Assembly: GCA_905214795.1 (NCBI GenBank)
Contig: CAJMNM010000019.1
Coordinates: 1-60,534 of the forward strand
DNA: 60,534 nt
Source: an uncultured bacterium
GTDB lineage: Bacteria > Bacteroidota > Bacteroidia > Bacteroidales > Bacteroidaceae
Reading direction: 5' to 3'
The translations under genes and the position numbers were made by a program. The notes under the pieces are model-generated. The model worked only from the letters and a program-made list of their open reading frames with translations. It ran no database searches and had not been told where the DNA came from. Within the stretch, counting starts at the first letter, position 1; every line of letters begins with the position of its first letter. Positions 1 to 9,700 of this stretch are shown in pieces.

Positions 1-54
1 ACCCTGGACCCATTGATTAAGAGTCAATTGCTCTACCAACTGAGCTAAGGACGC
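1..54 (-). tRNA. tRNA-Lys (CTT), cut by the window edge
   Basis: The 54 visible bases are identical to the 5' part of the complete tRNA-Lys at 75-147: acceptor strand, D arm, anticodon arm with CTT and part of the T arm. The 3' end lies outside the window. The two copies are separated by only 20 bp, so they are probably one transcript read leftward from the promoter at 169-200. Confidence 0.9.
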
Positions 55-74
55 AAACATTATCAAATCTGAAG

Positions 75-147
75 TACGCCCTCAGGGATTCGAACCCTGG
101 ACCCATTGATTAAGAGTCAATTGCTCTACCAACTGAGCTAAGGACGC
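75..147 (-). tRNA. tRNA-Lys (CTT anticodon)
   Basis: A complete 73-nt cloverleaf read on the minus strand. The acceptor arm GCGTCCT pairs with AGGGCGT (allowing G-T pairs) and the discriminator is A. The D arm is GCTC/GAGC, the anticodon stem ATTGA/TCAAT encloses loop CTCTTAA with anticodon CTT, and the T arm is CAGGG/CCCTG. CCA is not encoded. It reads lysine AAG codons. Confidence 0.95.
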
Positions 148-168
148 ATAGTTTCTGTTTTGCGAGTG

Positions 169-200
169 CAAAGGTAGGCATTTTTATCTAATAAACCAAA
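169..200 (-). promoter_or_regulatory. Promoter of the tRNA-Lys pair
   Basis: Read on the minus strand: a -33 box TTTG at 200-197, exactly 20 bp, then a -7 box TACCTTTG at 176-169. This matches the Bacteroides vegetative promoter consensus. The implied start site is about 12-15 bp upstream of the first tRNA base. Confidence 0.8.
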
Positions 201-216
201 CCTTAAGCCTGTTTTT

Positions 217-1020
217 TTATTTTAATTCAAAAAATTCAGAAGGAATACGCCGCCTTAAAATATCTAGATGAACATCCTTTCCGACCAATATACCAAAACT
301 TCGTAAATGTGATGTAATTGTTTTCCGCGCTAATTCCGGATGATTATTTTCTTCACTCAAATGGCACAACCATATATGACGTAATCTTTCAGTCATATTA
401 TCTGCCAACGCACAAGCTGCAGCTTTATTACTTAAATGCCCGTAATCGCCCCGTATACGACCTTTAAGATGCGCTGGATATGGCCCCATCATTAACATAT
501 TATCATCATGATTGGATTCAAGTACCAAATAATTCGCTGCTGATATATAAGCCGGAATATTCTCACTGATATGTCCTACATCTGTCAATAGACAAAAATT
601 CACATCACCATACTGGATACTATACCCGACATTATCAGAACTGTCATGAGGAACATTGAAAGCCCTAATCGTAAAATCCCCCAACACAAAATCCTTTTCT
701 TTCTCTATATAGCGGACCAAGTCTGCATGAAGTTTAGTTGTCACACTATAATTTCTATTTATACCTTCATGGACTTCTTTTGTTGCATAAACAGGCAACT
801 TATAATCATTAGCCAATGCACCAACAGCTTTTATATGATCAGCATGGTCATGAGTAACCAATATGGCATTGATTCTATCAAATGTCATCCCTATTGCGCG
901 AAAATGTTTTTTTAGCAATCGTATTCCAATCCCCGCATCAATTAGGATTCCAAAATTTTCTGAGAAGAGAAAATAACTATTGCCGCTACTCCCGCTCCCC
1001 AGACATATAAACTTAAGCAT
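217..1020 (-). CDS. MBL-fold metallo-hydrolase, YycJ/WalJ-like
   Basis: A 267-residue cytoplasmic metallo-beta-lactamase-fold hydrolase. The N-terminus has the glycine-rich LGSGSSGNS opening typical of the YycJ/WalJ group, followed by the metal-binding THDHADH motif (His57, His59, Asp61, His62). Further ligand candidates are the His in VPHDSSDN, the Asp in LLTDVGH and the His in WLCHLSEENN. There is no signal peptide or membrane segment. Family members elsewhere are 5'-exonuclease-like or linked to cell-wall and DNA-processing functions, but the substrate here cannot be read from sequence. The gene has its own canonical promoter at 1039-1070, about 20 bp upstream of the ATG, so it is probably monocistronic. 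Confidence 0.85.
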   Translation of the reverse strand: MLKFICLGSGSSGNSYFLFSENFGILIDAGIGIRLLKKHFRAIGMTFDRINAILVTHDHADHIKAVGALANDYKLPVYATKEVHEGINRNYSVTTKLHADLVRYIEKEKDFVLGDFTIRAFNVPHDSSDNVGYSIQYGDVNFCLLTDVGHISENIPAYISAANYLVLESNHDDNMLMMGPYPAHLKGRIRGDYGHLSNKAAACALADNMTERLRHIWLCHLSEENNHPELARKTITSHLRSFGILVGKDVHLDILRRRIPSEFFELK

Positions 1021-1038
1021 ATAATTTTATCTTTATCG

Positions 1039-1070
1039 CAAAAATAGTAAAAAAGTAATAAAAAGACAAA
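1039..1070 (-). promoter_or_regulatory. Promoter of the MBL-fold gene
   Basis: Minus strand: TTTG at 1070-1067, a 20-bp spacer, then TATTTTTG at 1046-1039. Both boxes match the Bacteroides sigma-ABfr consensus perfectly. The ATG at 1020 follows closely, which supports that start. Confidence 0.8.
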
Positions 1071-1123
1071 CAATAAACATATAAACACGTTTATAATAAT
1101 AAAGACAACAGAAAAAATATAGT

Positions 1124-3439
1124 TTAGAAAGGCAATCCAACAGCAAAATGCAAAGTAAAATCGCGTTTAAAATCAGGATGTATTATTGGATAATGATGAT
1201 AGTTATCTGTATATGCCGGATTAACAGCTTTCATACCACCATCCAGACGGAGTATAAAAAAGTCAAAATTTAGCCTTAATCCCAATCCATACGATACAGC
1301 TATTTGTCGCCAGAATGTATTAAAACGAAATTGCCCACCAGGTTGTTCCACATAATTTCGTATCGTCCAAATATTACCAGCATCAACAAAAACAGCACCA
1401 TGAAGTTTCCAAAAAAGCAATGTTCGATATTCCGCATTTAAATCTAATTTTATATCACCGGTCTGATTAATAAAATCAATACGGCCATCGCCACCCGTAA
1501 AAGAGCCTGGTCCTAATTCTCGCACAGACCAACCTCTTACACTATTTGCACCTCCACTAAAATAACGTTTTTCGTATGGTAATATAGAAGAATTTCCGTA
1601 AGGATAAGCTATTCCCAACCCCATATGTAACGCTAAGGAGTTTCGATCATCAAAACGAAAACTTTTACTAATATCAAAGTCTCCTTTTACATACTGAGCA
1701 TAAGCTATATTAAACAAAGTATACTGCCCCTCTGAATTGCGACTGGCTCGTAATAAATTAGAAAAACCGTAAAGTAAATTACCAGCTGACTCTATATTAA
1801 AACGAATACCCAACGCATTACTACCATAATCAGCTCCAGAAATCATTGAACCTTGAGAATTGTATGTAAAACTATATCCTAATTTCATAATGAAAAGATT
1901 CTCATAATTGTAACGCAAAATTGCATTACGATTATCTGCATCATTAAGATAATCCCGTTTAAATGTCTCTGAAATCCATGGCATAAATACATAATTGAGA
2001 TCTATTAGATCCACACGATGTCTGAACAGTTCGTTTACACTACGCCAACGATAACGCAAAGCAGATGTCAACACACGACGATGAAATTCAGGACGATTTT
2101 GGGAGTCGTACATTAAACTCACTTCTGATGTTGGATGCATCATTAAATATTTTCGACTATCCAATCCAAATAATTTAAAATTAGGAAACGTAAGACCAGC
2201 TTCAACACTTACTTCCATATAATTCTGATCTATATAACCCTCAAGACCTGTTATCGCCTCGAAAGCTCCTCGTAGTTTAAGAGAAAACAACTCGGAACCC
2301 TTAAATAAATTCCGATTCTGATATGATAACATTAAAGCGGCACCGAGATCTCCGGCTGAATTTGTCCCTTCTAATTCAGCTCCAAAGGAACGAGGTTTAT
2401 TTTCATTCACATTCACATAACACTCAAGTTCATTTTGCAAAGTATCTACTTCATGCATACGTATATTGGAATACATCACAGCCCCTAACTGTCCAAAATT
2501 AGAATATGTCCGCTGCACATCCCGTTCACAATAATATTCTCCAGAATTAATCATATTATTATCAACAAAAACAGAAGGACGAAAAGCCAAACGGTTCCTA
2601 TAATATATTGGAAAATCTTTATATTGAGTAGAATGTAAATTTGCTATATCACGAAAACTTTCAATATGCCCTACATTATTTACAAAAACAACTTTCTTAA
2701 TTTTATATCTACGATGTAACTCTAAAGAATCATGAGTTGACGCACGAAAAAGAGGAATAAAAACTGTCAAATCCACCTTATGATTTCCTACACATGTATC
2801 AGCCTCAAAACGAATATATTCCTTATTAAATTTATAATACCCCCTATCCTGTAAATAAGAACTAATACGTCCACGTTCAGCATCAAGTACATTTAAATCA
2901 AAAGGCATTCCTGAATAAAGCGTTGAATTTACTCTGGACGATAACATTTGATTTATAATACTATCATCTATCTGGTAATGAATATTACGGACACGATACC
3001 GTACCCCTGGTGTAATCTGATAAACAACCCTTACCTTCTTTTTCTTACCTAAAGAACGTTTCTGAGTTATAGTTGCATCTAAATATCCTAAATTATTAAC
3101 TGCAGCCAACATATTCTCTTCTGAACGATTAGCCTGCAAAGTATCAAAAATAACCGGAGCCTCACCTATACGTTGAAGGAAACGATTTATACGTTTTGTT
3201 GTATCTCGTCCTGAAATAACATAAGGTGCCATTGGTACTTTAAGCAAACTAAACCATTTGGAATTTGGATGTTGACGAATATAACCATTCAACTGACTTA
3301 CATCTAACTTTTTGTCAGAAGATTCTATTTTGACGCTCTCGAGCATATATTCACCTTCTGGAATAAAACGCGACGCCGAGCAGGCCGAAAATAAAACGAC
3401 CAAAAGACATATGGTAAAAAGAATAATAATTTTTCTCAT
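1124..3439 (-). CDS. tamL: TamL, BamA/TamA-family outer-membrane lipoprotein
   Basis: A 771-residue outer-membrane assembly protein of the Omp85 superfamily. I chose the ATG at 3439 because it opens a lipoprotein signal peptide (MRKIIIL through LFSAC, lipidated Cys20); an in-frame start 18 bp upstream would spoil the n-region. Residues about 30-330 look like POTRA repeats (for example VRNIHYQIDD and IKKVVFVNN). The C-terminal half is a 16-strand-type barrel rich in alternating aromatic residues. The GGANSVRGWS segment matches the conserved VRG(F/Y/W) loop-6 motif. A lipid-anchored TamA is the known Bacteroidota arrangement, working with inner-membrane TamB, which is not encoded here. BamA itself is less likely because BamA is not a lipoprotein. 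It is divergent from the RNA methyltransferase gene. Confidence 0.85.
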   Translation of the reverse strand: MRKIIILFTICLLVVLFSACSASRFIPEGEYMLESVKIESSDKKLDVSQLNGYIRQHPNSKWFSLLKVPMAPYVISGRDTTKRINRFLQRIGEAPVIFDTLQANRSEENMLAAVNNLGYLDATITQKRSLGKKKKVRVVYQITPGVRYRVRNIHYQIDDSIINQMLSSRVNSTLYSGMPFDLNVLDAERGRISSYLQDRGYYKFNKEYIRFEADTCVGNHKVDLTVFIPLFRASTHDSLELHRRYKIKKVVFVNNVGHIESFRDIANLHSTQYKDFPIYYRNRLAFRPSVFVDNNMINSGEYYCERDVQRTYSNFGQLGAVMYSNIRMHEVDTLQNELECYVNVNENKPRSFGAELEGTNSAGDLGAALMLSYQNRNLFKGSELFSLKLRGAFEAITGLEGYIDQNYMEVSVEAGLTFPNFKLFGLDSRKYLMMHPTSEVSLMYDSQNRPEFHRRVLTSALRYRWRSVNELFRHRVDLIDLNYVFMPWISETFKRDYLNDADNRNAILRYNYENLFIMKLGYSFTYNSQGSMISGADYGSNALGIRFNIESAGNLLYGFSNLLRASRNSEGQYTLFNIAYAQYVKGDFDISKSFRFDDRNSLALHMGLGIAYPYGNSSILPYEKRYFSGGANSVRGWSVRELGPGSFTGGDGRIDFINQTGDIKLDLNAEYRTLLFWKLHGAVFVDAGNIWTIRNYVEQPGGQFRFNTFWRQIAVSYGLGLRLNFDFFILRLDGGMKAVNPAYTDNYHHYPIIHPDFKRDFTLHFAVGLPF

Positions 3440-3499
3440 ACAAAGCAAATTCCACACAAAAATACATGATTTTTTGGATTTTTAGATTATTAAAAGAAA

Positions 3500-3507
3500 T
3501 AACTTTG
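3500..3507 (+). promoter_or_regulatory. -7 element of the RNA methyltransferase gene
   Basis: TAACTTTG matches the TAnnTTTG -7 box. A TTTG lies at 3473-3476, but its 23-bp spacing is longer than the usual 20, so the -33 box is weak. The expected start site near 3514 leaves a leader of about 25 nt before the ATG at 3540 and argues against the in-frame start codon at 3513. Confidence 0.5.
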
Positions 3508-3539
3508 TAGCTTTGTATTTAATTGAAGATAATAAACAC

Positions 3540-4322
3540 ATGATCAGCAAAAACAAAATAAAGCTTATACACGCCTTAGAAAGCAAAAAATACAGAAAAA
3601 TTGAGAAATTATTTGTTGCAGAAGGACATAAACTGGTAGAAGAACTTTTACCTTCTTTTAGATGCGCATACATCGCAGCTAAAAAAGAATGGATTGAAAA
3701 ACACCCTGTATTAATAAAAGAATTAAGAACAAAGCATACAGAAATTAACGAAGTAAATGAAGATGAACTCTGCAAAGCCAGCTTATTAAAAGCTCCACAA
3801 GATATATTGGCTTTATTTGAAATACCAGAAGATAGCATTTCCCCTAAAAAACTGATAAGTGATCAATTGTGCATTGCATTAGACAATATACAAGATCCTG
3901 GCAACCTGGGAACCATTATACGTATTGCTGACTGGTTTGGAATATGTCATATCTTTTGTTCTCCTGACACAGCTGATGTTTTTAATCCCAAAACAGTACA
4001 AGCTACAATGGGCGCCCTTGCACGAGTTAAAATTCATTATTTACCACTAATGGAATTACTTTCATCGCTTGAACCTGACACTAATATATATGGCACGTTC
4101 TTAAACGGAAATAACATCTATGAGCAAGAATTATCTACAAATGGCCTAATAATAATGGGAAATGAAGGTAATGGAATAAGTCCTGCAATAGAAAATTATG
4201 TTAATAAAAGACTTTATATTCCCAACTATCCCCAAGGAAGATCATGCGTGGAAAGTTTAAATGTAGCTGTTGCTACATCTATTGTATGTGCGGAATTTCG
4301 TCGTCGTTCTTTTAGAAGCTAA
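3540..4322 (+). CDS. TrmH/SpoU-family RNA methyltransferase
   Basis: A 260-residue SPOUT-class, SAM-dependent RNA 2'-O-methyltransferase. The N-terminal 90 residues form the RNA substrate-binding domain (KYRKIEKLFVAEGHK). The C-terminal trefoil-knot domain carries all three family motifs: DNIQDPGNLGTIIRIAD with the catalytic Arg, IMGNEGNGIS, and SCVESLNVAVATSIV. The target is probably a tRNA or rRNA ribose, but RlmB, TrmH and other subgroups cannot be separated by eye. I start it at the second ATG because the -7 box at 3500 places the transcript start at about 3514. It converges on the next gene with only 7 bp between stop codons. Confidence 0.88.
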   Translation: MISKNKIKLIHALESKKYRKIEKLFVAEGHKLVEELLPSFRCAYIAAKKEWIEKHPVLIKELRTKHTEINEVNEDELCKASLLKAPQDILALFEIPEDSISPKKLISDQLCIALDNIQDPGNLGTIIRIADWFGICHIFCSPDTADVFNPKTVQATMGALARVKIHYLPLMELLSSLEPDTNIYGTFLNGNNIYEQELSTNGLIIMGNEGNGISPAIENYVNKRLYIPNYPQGRSCVESLNVAVATSIVCAEFRRRSFRS

Positions 4323-4329
4323 TAAATGT

Positions 4330-4647
4330 TCAGCTCAAAAAATGCCAATAACAAGGCACATCAATATCTAGATTCATTAAATTGACTCCTGATATACGCC
4401 AAACACGCCATATAAAAACATCATTACTAACAACACGCGACCAGACGGTACGCAAACACTCCTCATTTTCAGGGTGAATATCTCTCGGAAGTAATACAAA
4501 GATACCTCCTAACCATTCTGTTGAAGGCTGTTCACCATCCAATGCATAATATACAGAACACAATCCATCAGAACCTATCTCAACAACCTGTTCTTTTAAA
4601 GCAACAGATGAGGAAACAAGCAATAAATTACATGCGTACCGTTTCAT
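4330..4647 (-). CDS. Small protein of unknown function (105 aa)
   Basis: I do not recognise this family. It has 105 residues, a short hydrophobic N-terminal stretch (NLLLVSSSVAL) that is too weak and acidic afterwards to be a convincing signal peptide, and a Trp-rich second half (five Trp, including VWRVW-like runs). The ATG at 4647 is the only reasonable start. It lies 20 bp after the DUF4296 gene and is therefore probably the last cistron of the ileS - dksA-like - lspA operon. Codon use resembles its neighbours. That it is a real gene rests on position and an open frame that fills the gap exactly. Confidence 0.6.
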   Translation of the reverse strand: MKRYACNLLLVSSSVALKEQVVEIGSDGLCSVYYALDGEQPSTEWLGGIFVLLPRDIHPENEECLRTVWSRVVSNDVFIWRVWRISGVNLMNLDIDVPCYWHFLS

Positions 4648-4667
4648 TCTTGTGAATAAATAATTGG

Positions 4668-5666
4668 CTAACGTGTAGATCTTCTACGTCTTACATCTCT
4701 TGTTGAAAAAGGTTTTTCTTTCACTACATTAATTGAACGTTCGACGGGACGGCTATCTCGGAACTCTGTCGGAGACATACGATGTTCTGGTACAGACACA
4801 TTTTTTGATTTCAATGTATCACGTGTAACTTTTAAAGTATCAGCTTTTACCGTATCTGTAGTCACAACCGGGCTCATATGACGGTGGAAACGTACCAACA
4901 TCATATCATCAAGCATCATAAGTTCAAATTTATCATTATTTTCCTTACGTTTATAATAAATAAAACCACTAATTGAACGCACAGTCAACATCGTATCCGT
5001 TTCGATACGCAATTCCATGCGTGATTTATTATAAATACGGCGTGTCACTGCTGCAACAGAATCATTATCAAAATGAATATATAATGCAGCATAAGCTTCA
5101 TTTCCTGTATTTCTATCTCCGACTAAACGCGCATTATACCGCCACAGAAAAGCATCTCCTCTATGAATGTTTGAATCCGCTTCAATCACAAACTTGAATT
5201 TACCATCAAGCCAATTGGGTTGCATGACAATAAACGATTGTTCCGTCCAAATGTTAGCTGTATCTCCAACCGCAGACAAATTATTCAAATTATCACTGAC
5301 TCCTTCTGTTGCCCCCATAGCCTTAAGTTCTGTTTCGTAACGTAAAGACAGATTCTTATATATGTCATTCAGATAATTTGCATGTGCAGAATACCAAACC
5401 ATGGTTGAATCAAATTCAGCTTCCGTAATTCCATGTTTACGAAAAACCTCCTGAACATAGACATATCGACGATATGATACACTATCACTAGAACTTTCTG
5501 CCAAGCCTTGAGCCAAATGATAATCATAAAGGACTTCTTCCAATTCTTCAGGAGTTAGTATATCTGATGGTATTCCTGGTTTACAAGAAGTTATCAAGAA
5601 TATTAATCCTGTAAGAAAAAGAATTAGATATAAACGGCACAAATCAGGAAACAAACGTTTGTCCAT
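4668..5666 (-). CDS. DUF4296 lipoprotein
   Basis: A 332-residue Bacteroidota-specific envelope lipoprotein. The ATG at 5666 opens a signal peptide ending FLITSC with lipidated Cys28; a GTG two codons upstream is possible but unneeded. Residues about 30-120 carry the DUF4296 pattern (LTPEELEEVLYDYHLAQ, then RYVYVQEVFRKHGITEAEFDSTMVWYSAH). The middle looks beta-rich and the C-terminal 60 residues are low-complexity, Arg/Ser/Thr-rich and probably disordered. The function is unknown. It lies 9 bp downstream of lspA, and lspA encodes the peptidase that would process its own signal peptide. Confidence 0.82.
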   Translation of the reverse strand: MDKRLFPDLCRLYLILFLTGLIFLITSCKPGIPSDILTPEELEEVLYDYHLAQGLAESSSDSVSYRRYVYVQEVFRKHGITEAEFDSTMVWYSAHANYLNDIYKNLSLRYETELKAMGATEGVSDNLNNLSAVGDTANIWTEQSFIVMQPNWLDGKFKFVIEADSNIHRGDAFLWRYNARLVGDRNTGNEAYAALYIHFDNDSVAAVTRRIYNKSRMELRIETDTMLTVRSISGFIYYKRKENNDKFELMMLDDMMLVRFHRHMSPVVTTDTVKADTLKVTRDTLKSKNVSVPEHRMSPTEFRDSRPVERSINVVKEKPFSTRDVRRRRSTR

Positions 5667-5675
5667 ACCCACACA

Positions 5676-6290
5676 CTAATTTGTAAAACGCTTATGATAG
5701 AAAATCAACAAAGCTATAATACCACAACTAATTGCAGCATCAGCAAAATTAAATATTGGACTAAAAAATACAAAACGTTCACCCCCTACAAAGGGTATCC
5801 AATCAGGCCAATAAGTATCTATTATTGGAAAATAGAACATATCTACGACCCGACCAAAGAAAACCTTCTCATATCCTGTCCCAAAAGGAACAAAATGAGC
5901 AACAAAGGGAACCGGAGGATTATTAAATATCAATCCATAAAAGACACAATCAACAATATTTCCTGCAGCTCCTGCCAAAATTAATGAAAGGCACACTATA
6001 TAACCCGTTGGCGCACCACGGCGTATTATCCTCACAAGATAATACGCAATGGCTGCCACGGCAATGATTCTAAAAGATGTAAGAAACAATTTATCAAAGA
6101 ATTCCCATCCAAAAGCCATCCCTGGATTTTCTGTAAAATAAATATAGAACCAATCTGTCACATGTATACTTTCATGCATATACATATTAGTCTTTACTGC
6201 TATTTTAATAATCTGGTCAATAACGAGTACCAATATGATAATCGCTGCAGCCAGCGGTCCATTCTTTACAACAAATCGTTTCCTTTCCAC
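5676..6290 (-). CDS. lspA: Signal peptidase II (lipoprotein signal peptidase)
   Basis: A 204-residue inner-membrane aspartyl protease that removes signal peptides from diacylglyceryl-modified prolipoproteins. Four hydrophobic segments are visible. The conserved blocks are TENPGMAFG, GAAGNIVDC, the first catalytic Asp in GRVVDMF and the second in FNFADAAIS. The loop between the NPG and GN blocks is longer than in E. coli LspA, and the 204 residues against about 165 reflect insertions typical of Bacteroidota LspA. The many lipoproteins in this window (TamL, SusD, FAS1, RND subunits) are its substrates. It is third in the ileS-led operon. Confidence 0.95.
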   Translation of the reverse strand: MERKRFVVKNGPLAAAIIILVLVIDQIIKIAVKTNMYMHESIHVTDWFYIYFTENPGMAFGWEFFDKLFLTSFRIIAVAAIAYYLVRIIRRGAPTGYIVCLSLILAGAAGNIVDCVFYGLIFNNPPVPFVAHFVPFGTGYEKVFFGRVVDMFYFPIIDTYWPDWIPFVGGERFVFFSPIFNFADAAISCGIIALLIFYHKRFTN

Positions 6291-6310
6291 CTTTTACCTT
6301 TTACGTTCTA

Positions 6311-6688
6311 CTACTTTTTCATTTTTTTAGCCTCGATACTCAATGTAGCGTGTGGCACCAAACGCAAACGTTCTTTGGGAATAAGTTTACCCGTTTCACG
6401 GCATATTCCGTAAGTCTTGTTCTCTATACGCACCAACGCAGCCTCCAGTCCCTGAATAAACTTTTGCTGACGTGCTGCCAACATTGCTAATTCTTCTTTT
6501 GACTGAGTATTAGCTCCTTCCTCCAGAGCCTTATATGTTGGAGACGTATCATCTACTCCGTTATTATCACGGTTCATCAATGACGCCATCATTGATTCAT
6601 AGTCTCTCTTGGCTAATGCTAACTTCTCAAGAATCAACTCTTTAAATTCAGCTAGTTCCTCGTCACTGTAACGTGTTTTTTCTGCCAT
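6311..6688 (-). CDS. DksA/TraR-family protein lacking the zinc cysteines
   Basis: A 125-residue protein with a long N-terminal helical coiled coil followed by the DksA C-terminal fold: YGICRETGKLIPKERLRLVPHATLSIEAK. In canonical DksA four Cys bind zinc; here only the first survives, and the other positions are Thr, Ser and Ala, so no zinc site can form. Such zinc-less members are common in Bacteroidota. The expected role is binding RNA polymerase in the secondary channel together with ppGpp, but I infer this from fold only. It is 31 bp downstream of ileS and 20 bp upstream of lspA, so it is cotranscribed. Confidence 0.88.
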   Translation of the reverse strand: MAEKTRYSDEELAEFKELILEKLALAKRDYESMMASLMNRDNNGVDDTSPTYKALEEGANTQSKEELAMLAARQQKFIQGLEAALVRIENKTYGICRETGKLIPKERLRLVPHATLSIEAKKMKK

Positions 6689-6719
6689 AGTTTTGGTATT
6701 TTTAAAGGTTTAACAGTTC

Positions 6720-9700
6720 TCAGACTTTCTCGATCTCAACCTGTACAGTGTACTCATCAAAATCAAGTATAGTCGGATTTTGCAGATGTTCAGACAAATC
6801 AATAGTATTGGCTAGAACCTGTCCACAAATATAATCTTTATAATCATTTACTGCTCTGTCTGTATACTCACTATGAGTCAAATGAATCGCAATACGATCT
6901 GTTATTTCAAAACCGCTTTCTTTTCTTAAATTTTGAATACGTTTTACGATCTCACGTGCAACCCCCTCTGTGCGCAATTCATCTGTAACTACGATATCAA
7001 GAGCCACCGTTAAATTTCCTTCATTAGCAACAGTCCAACCTGGAATATCTTCACTAAAGATTTCCACATCTACAGCCTCAATCTGCACAGTATCGCCACT
7101 AGAAAGTTGAAGAGAGATTTGACCGTTTTTCTCCAATTCAGCGATTTGCTCTTGACTTAATGAATCCACTGAAGCAGCAACAATCTTCATTAATTTACCA
7201 AACTTCTTACCCATAGTACGGAAATTGCATTTTACTTTCTTTACAAGCATACCATTTCCTTCCATGAATTTAAGTTCCTTAACGTTTACCTCATCAAGTA
7301 TCAACTGTTTAACAGCTTCAATACTCTGTTGTTGACGTTCATTTACTGCTGGAATTGAAATACACTGCAAAGGTTGTCGTACAATGATCTTTTCTTTCTT
7401 ACGCAATGAAAGGACCATAGACGTAATCTGTTGTGCCAATTCCATTCTGTATTCCAAAGCTTTATCAATCTTGCTCTCATCACACACGGGGAAAGCAGCC
7501 AGATGAATGCTTAAAGATTTATCACGTCCTGTAGCTTGTGTTAAATCCGAATACAATCGATCAGCATAATATGGAGCTATTGGTGCCATTAACTTAGCTA
7601 CCGTTTCAAGACATGTATACAATGTCTGATAAGCAGATAACTTATCTGTACTCATCGCATTACCCCAGAAACGCTTACGACTCAGACGTACGAACCAATT
7701 GCTGACATTGTCTATTACAAAACTTTCGATCAAACGTCCCGCTTTTGTCGGTTCATACTCAGAATAACAGGTGTCTACATTCTTTACCAAAGAGTTTAAT
7801 TCTGATAAAATCCAACGGTCAATCTCCGGACGCTCTGTCATCGGCACCTCTGCTTCCGCAAAAGTCCAATGATCGACATTAGCATACATTGTCAGGAATG
7901 AATAAGTCTGGAAAAGTTTACCAAAGAACGTACGGCTTACTTCCTGAACACCGGCTTCATCAAACTTAAGATTATCCCATGGAGATGAATTGGTTATCAT
8001 ATACCAGCGTACAGCATCTGAACCATATTTCTCAATTGCACCAAATGGATCAACAGCATTTCCAAGACGCTTTGACATTTTATTTCCATTCTTGTCAAGC
8101 ACCAAACCGTTTGAGATAACAGCTTTATATGCAACGCTATCAAATACCATCGTTGCTATTGCATGCAAAGTAAAGAACCATCCACGAGTCTGGTCAACCC
8201 CTTCTGCTATAAAATCAGCAGGAAAAACCTGACGGCCATCAAATTCGGCCTTATGTTCAAAAGGATAATGAATCTGAGCATATGGCATAGCACCAGAATC
8301 AAACCAAACATCAATTAAATCAGTCTCACGTTTCATTGGTTTACCACTCTCACTAACAAGTAGTATATCATCAACAAACGGACGATGAAGATCTATCTTA
8401 TCATAATTTTCCTGACTGTAATCTCCAGGAATAAACCCTTTTTCCGTCAATGGATTATGAGACATTACTCCGGCTTTTACAGACTTTTCTATTTCTTCAT
8501 TAAGTTCCTCTAATGAACCTATACAAATTTCCTCTCCTGTTTCAGAGCGCCATATAGGTAATGGAGTACCCCAATAACGACTACGACTTAAGTTCCAATC
8601 ATTCAGATTTTCCAACCATTTTCCAAAACGTCCAGTTCCTGTTGAGGCCGGTTTCCAATTAATTGTTTTATTTAGTTCTATCATGCGTTCTTTGGCTGCC
8701 GTACTCTTAATAAACCAGCTATCCAAAGGATAATACAAGATAGGCTTATCGGTTCGCCAACAATGCGGATAATTATGAATATGCTTTTCTATCTTAAACG
8801 CCTGATTGCTCTGTTTCATATTCATACAGATTTCGATATCAAGCGTTTCATCTTTATCTGTTTTCTGAGGATCATAAGCATTCTTAACGAATTTACCCGC
8901 CCACTCACGATACAGTTCTACATTGACCTTTTCTGAAAGGAATGCTTCGTCAAGATCTTCAATCTGATAAAATTTACCAGTAAGATCAACCATTGGACGG
9001 AGTTCACCTTTCTTATTAACCAACTGTAAAGGAGGAATGCCTGCAGCCTTGGCAACCTGAGCGTCATCTGCACCGAAAGTCGGAGCTATATGTACTATAC
9101 CAGTACCATCTTCAGTAGTAACATAATCTCCGGGGATAACACGAAATGCATTTTCACCAGGATTAACCCATGGCATAAGTTGTTCATATCGCATGCCAAC
9201 CAATTCTGCTCCGGAATAATTTCCAACAATCTGGTAAGGAATTATTTTATCTCCATGCTTATAAGTCGCAAGATCCATATTTTCTCCTTGAGGATTAAAA
9301 TATGCACCTATTCTGGCTTTTGCCATTACGACAGTTATCGGACTTCCTGTATACATATTATATGTGCGAATAGCTACATACTCTATTTTCGGACCAACAC
9401 AGAGAGCTGTATTAGAAGGTAAAGTCCAAGGTGTGGTAGTCCATGCTAGAAAATACGGAGTTCCCCATTCTGCCATTTCCGGTTTGGGATCCAGCATTCT
9501 AAACTGTGCTGTGACGGTTGTATCCTTTACATCACGATAACACCCCGGCTGATTCAATTCATGAGAACTTAATCCTGTGCCTGCAGCCGGTGAATATGGC
9601 TGAATAGTATAACCTTTATAAAGATAACCTTTATTATAAAGTTGCTTTAATAACCACCATAATGTTTCTATATACTTATTGTCATAAGTAATGTAAGGGT

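Noticed and set aside
3482..3838. 118-codon open frame on the minus strand
   Set aside because: It is antisense to the promoter and first third of the RNA methyltransferase gene and reads as low-complexity Ser/Leu sequence.
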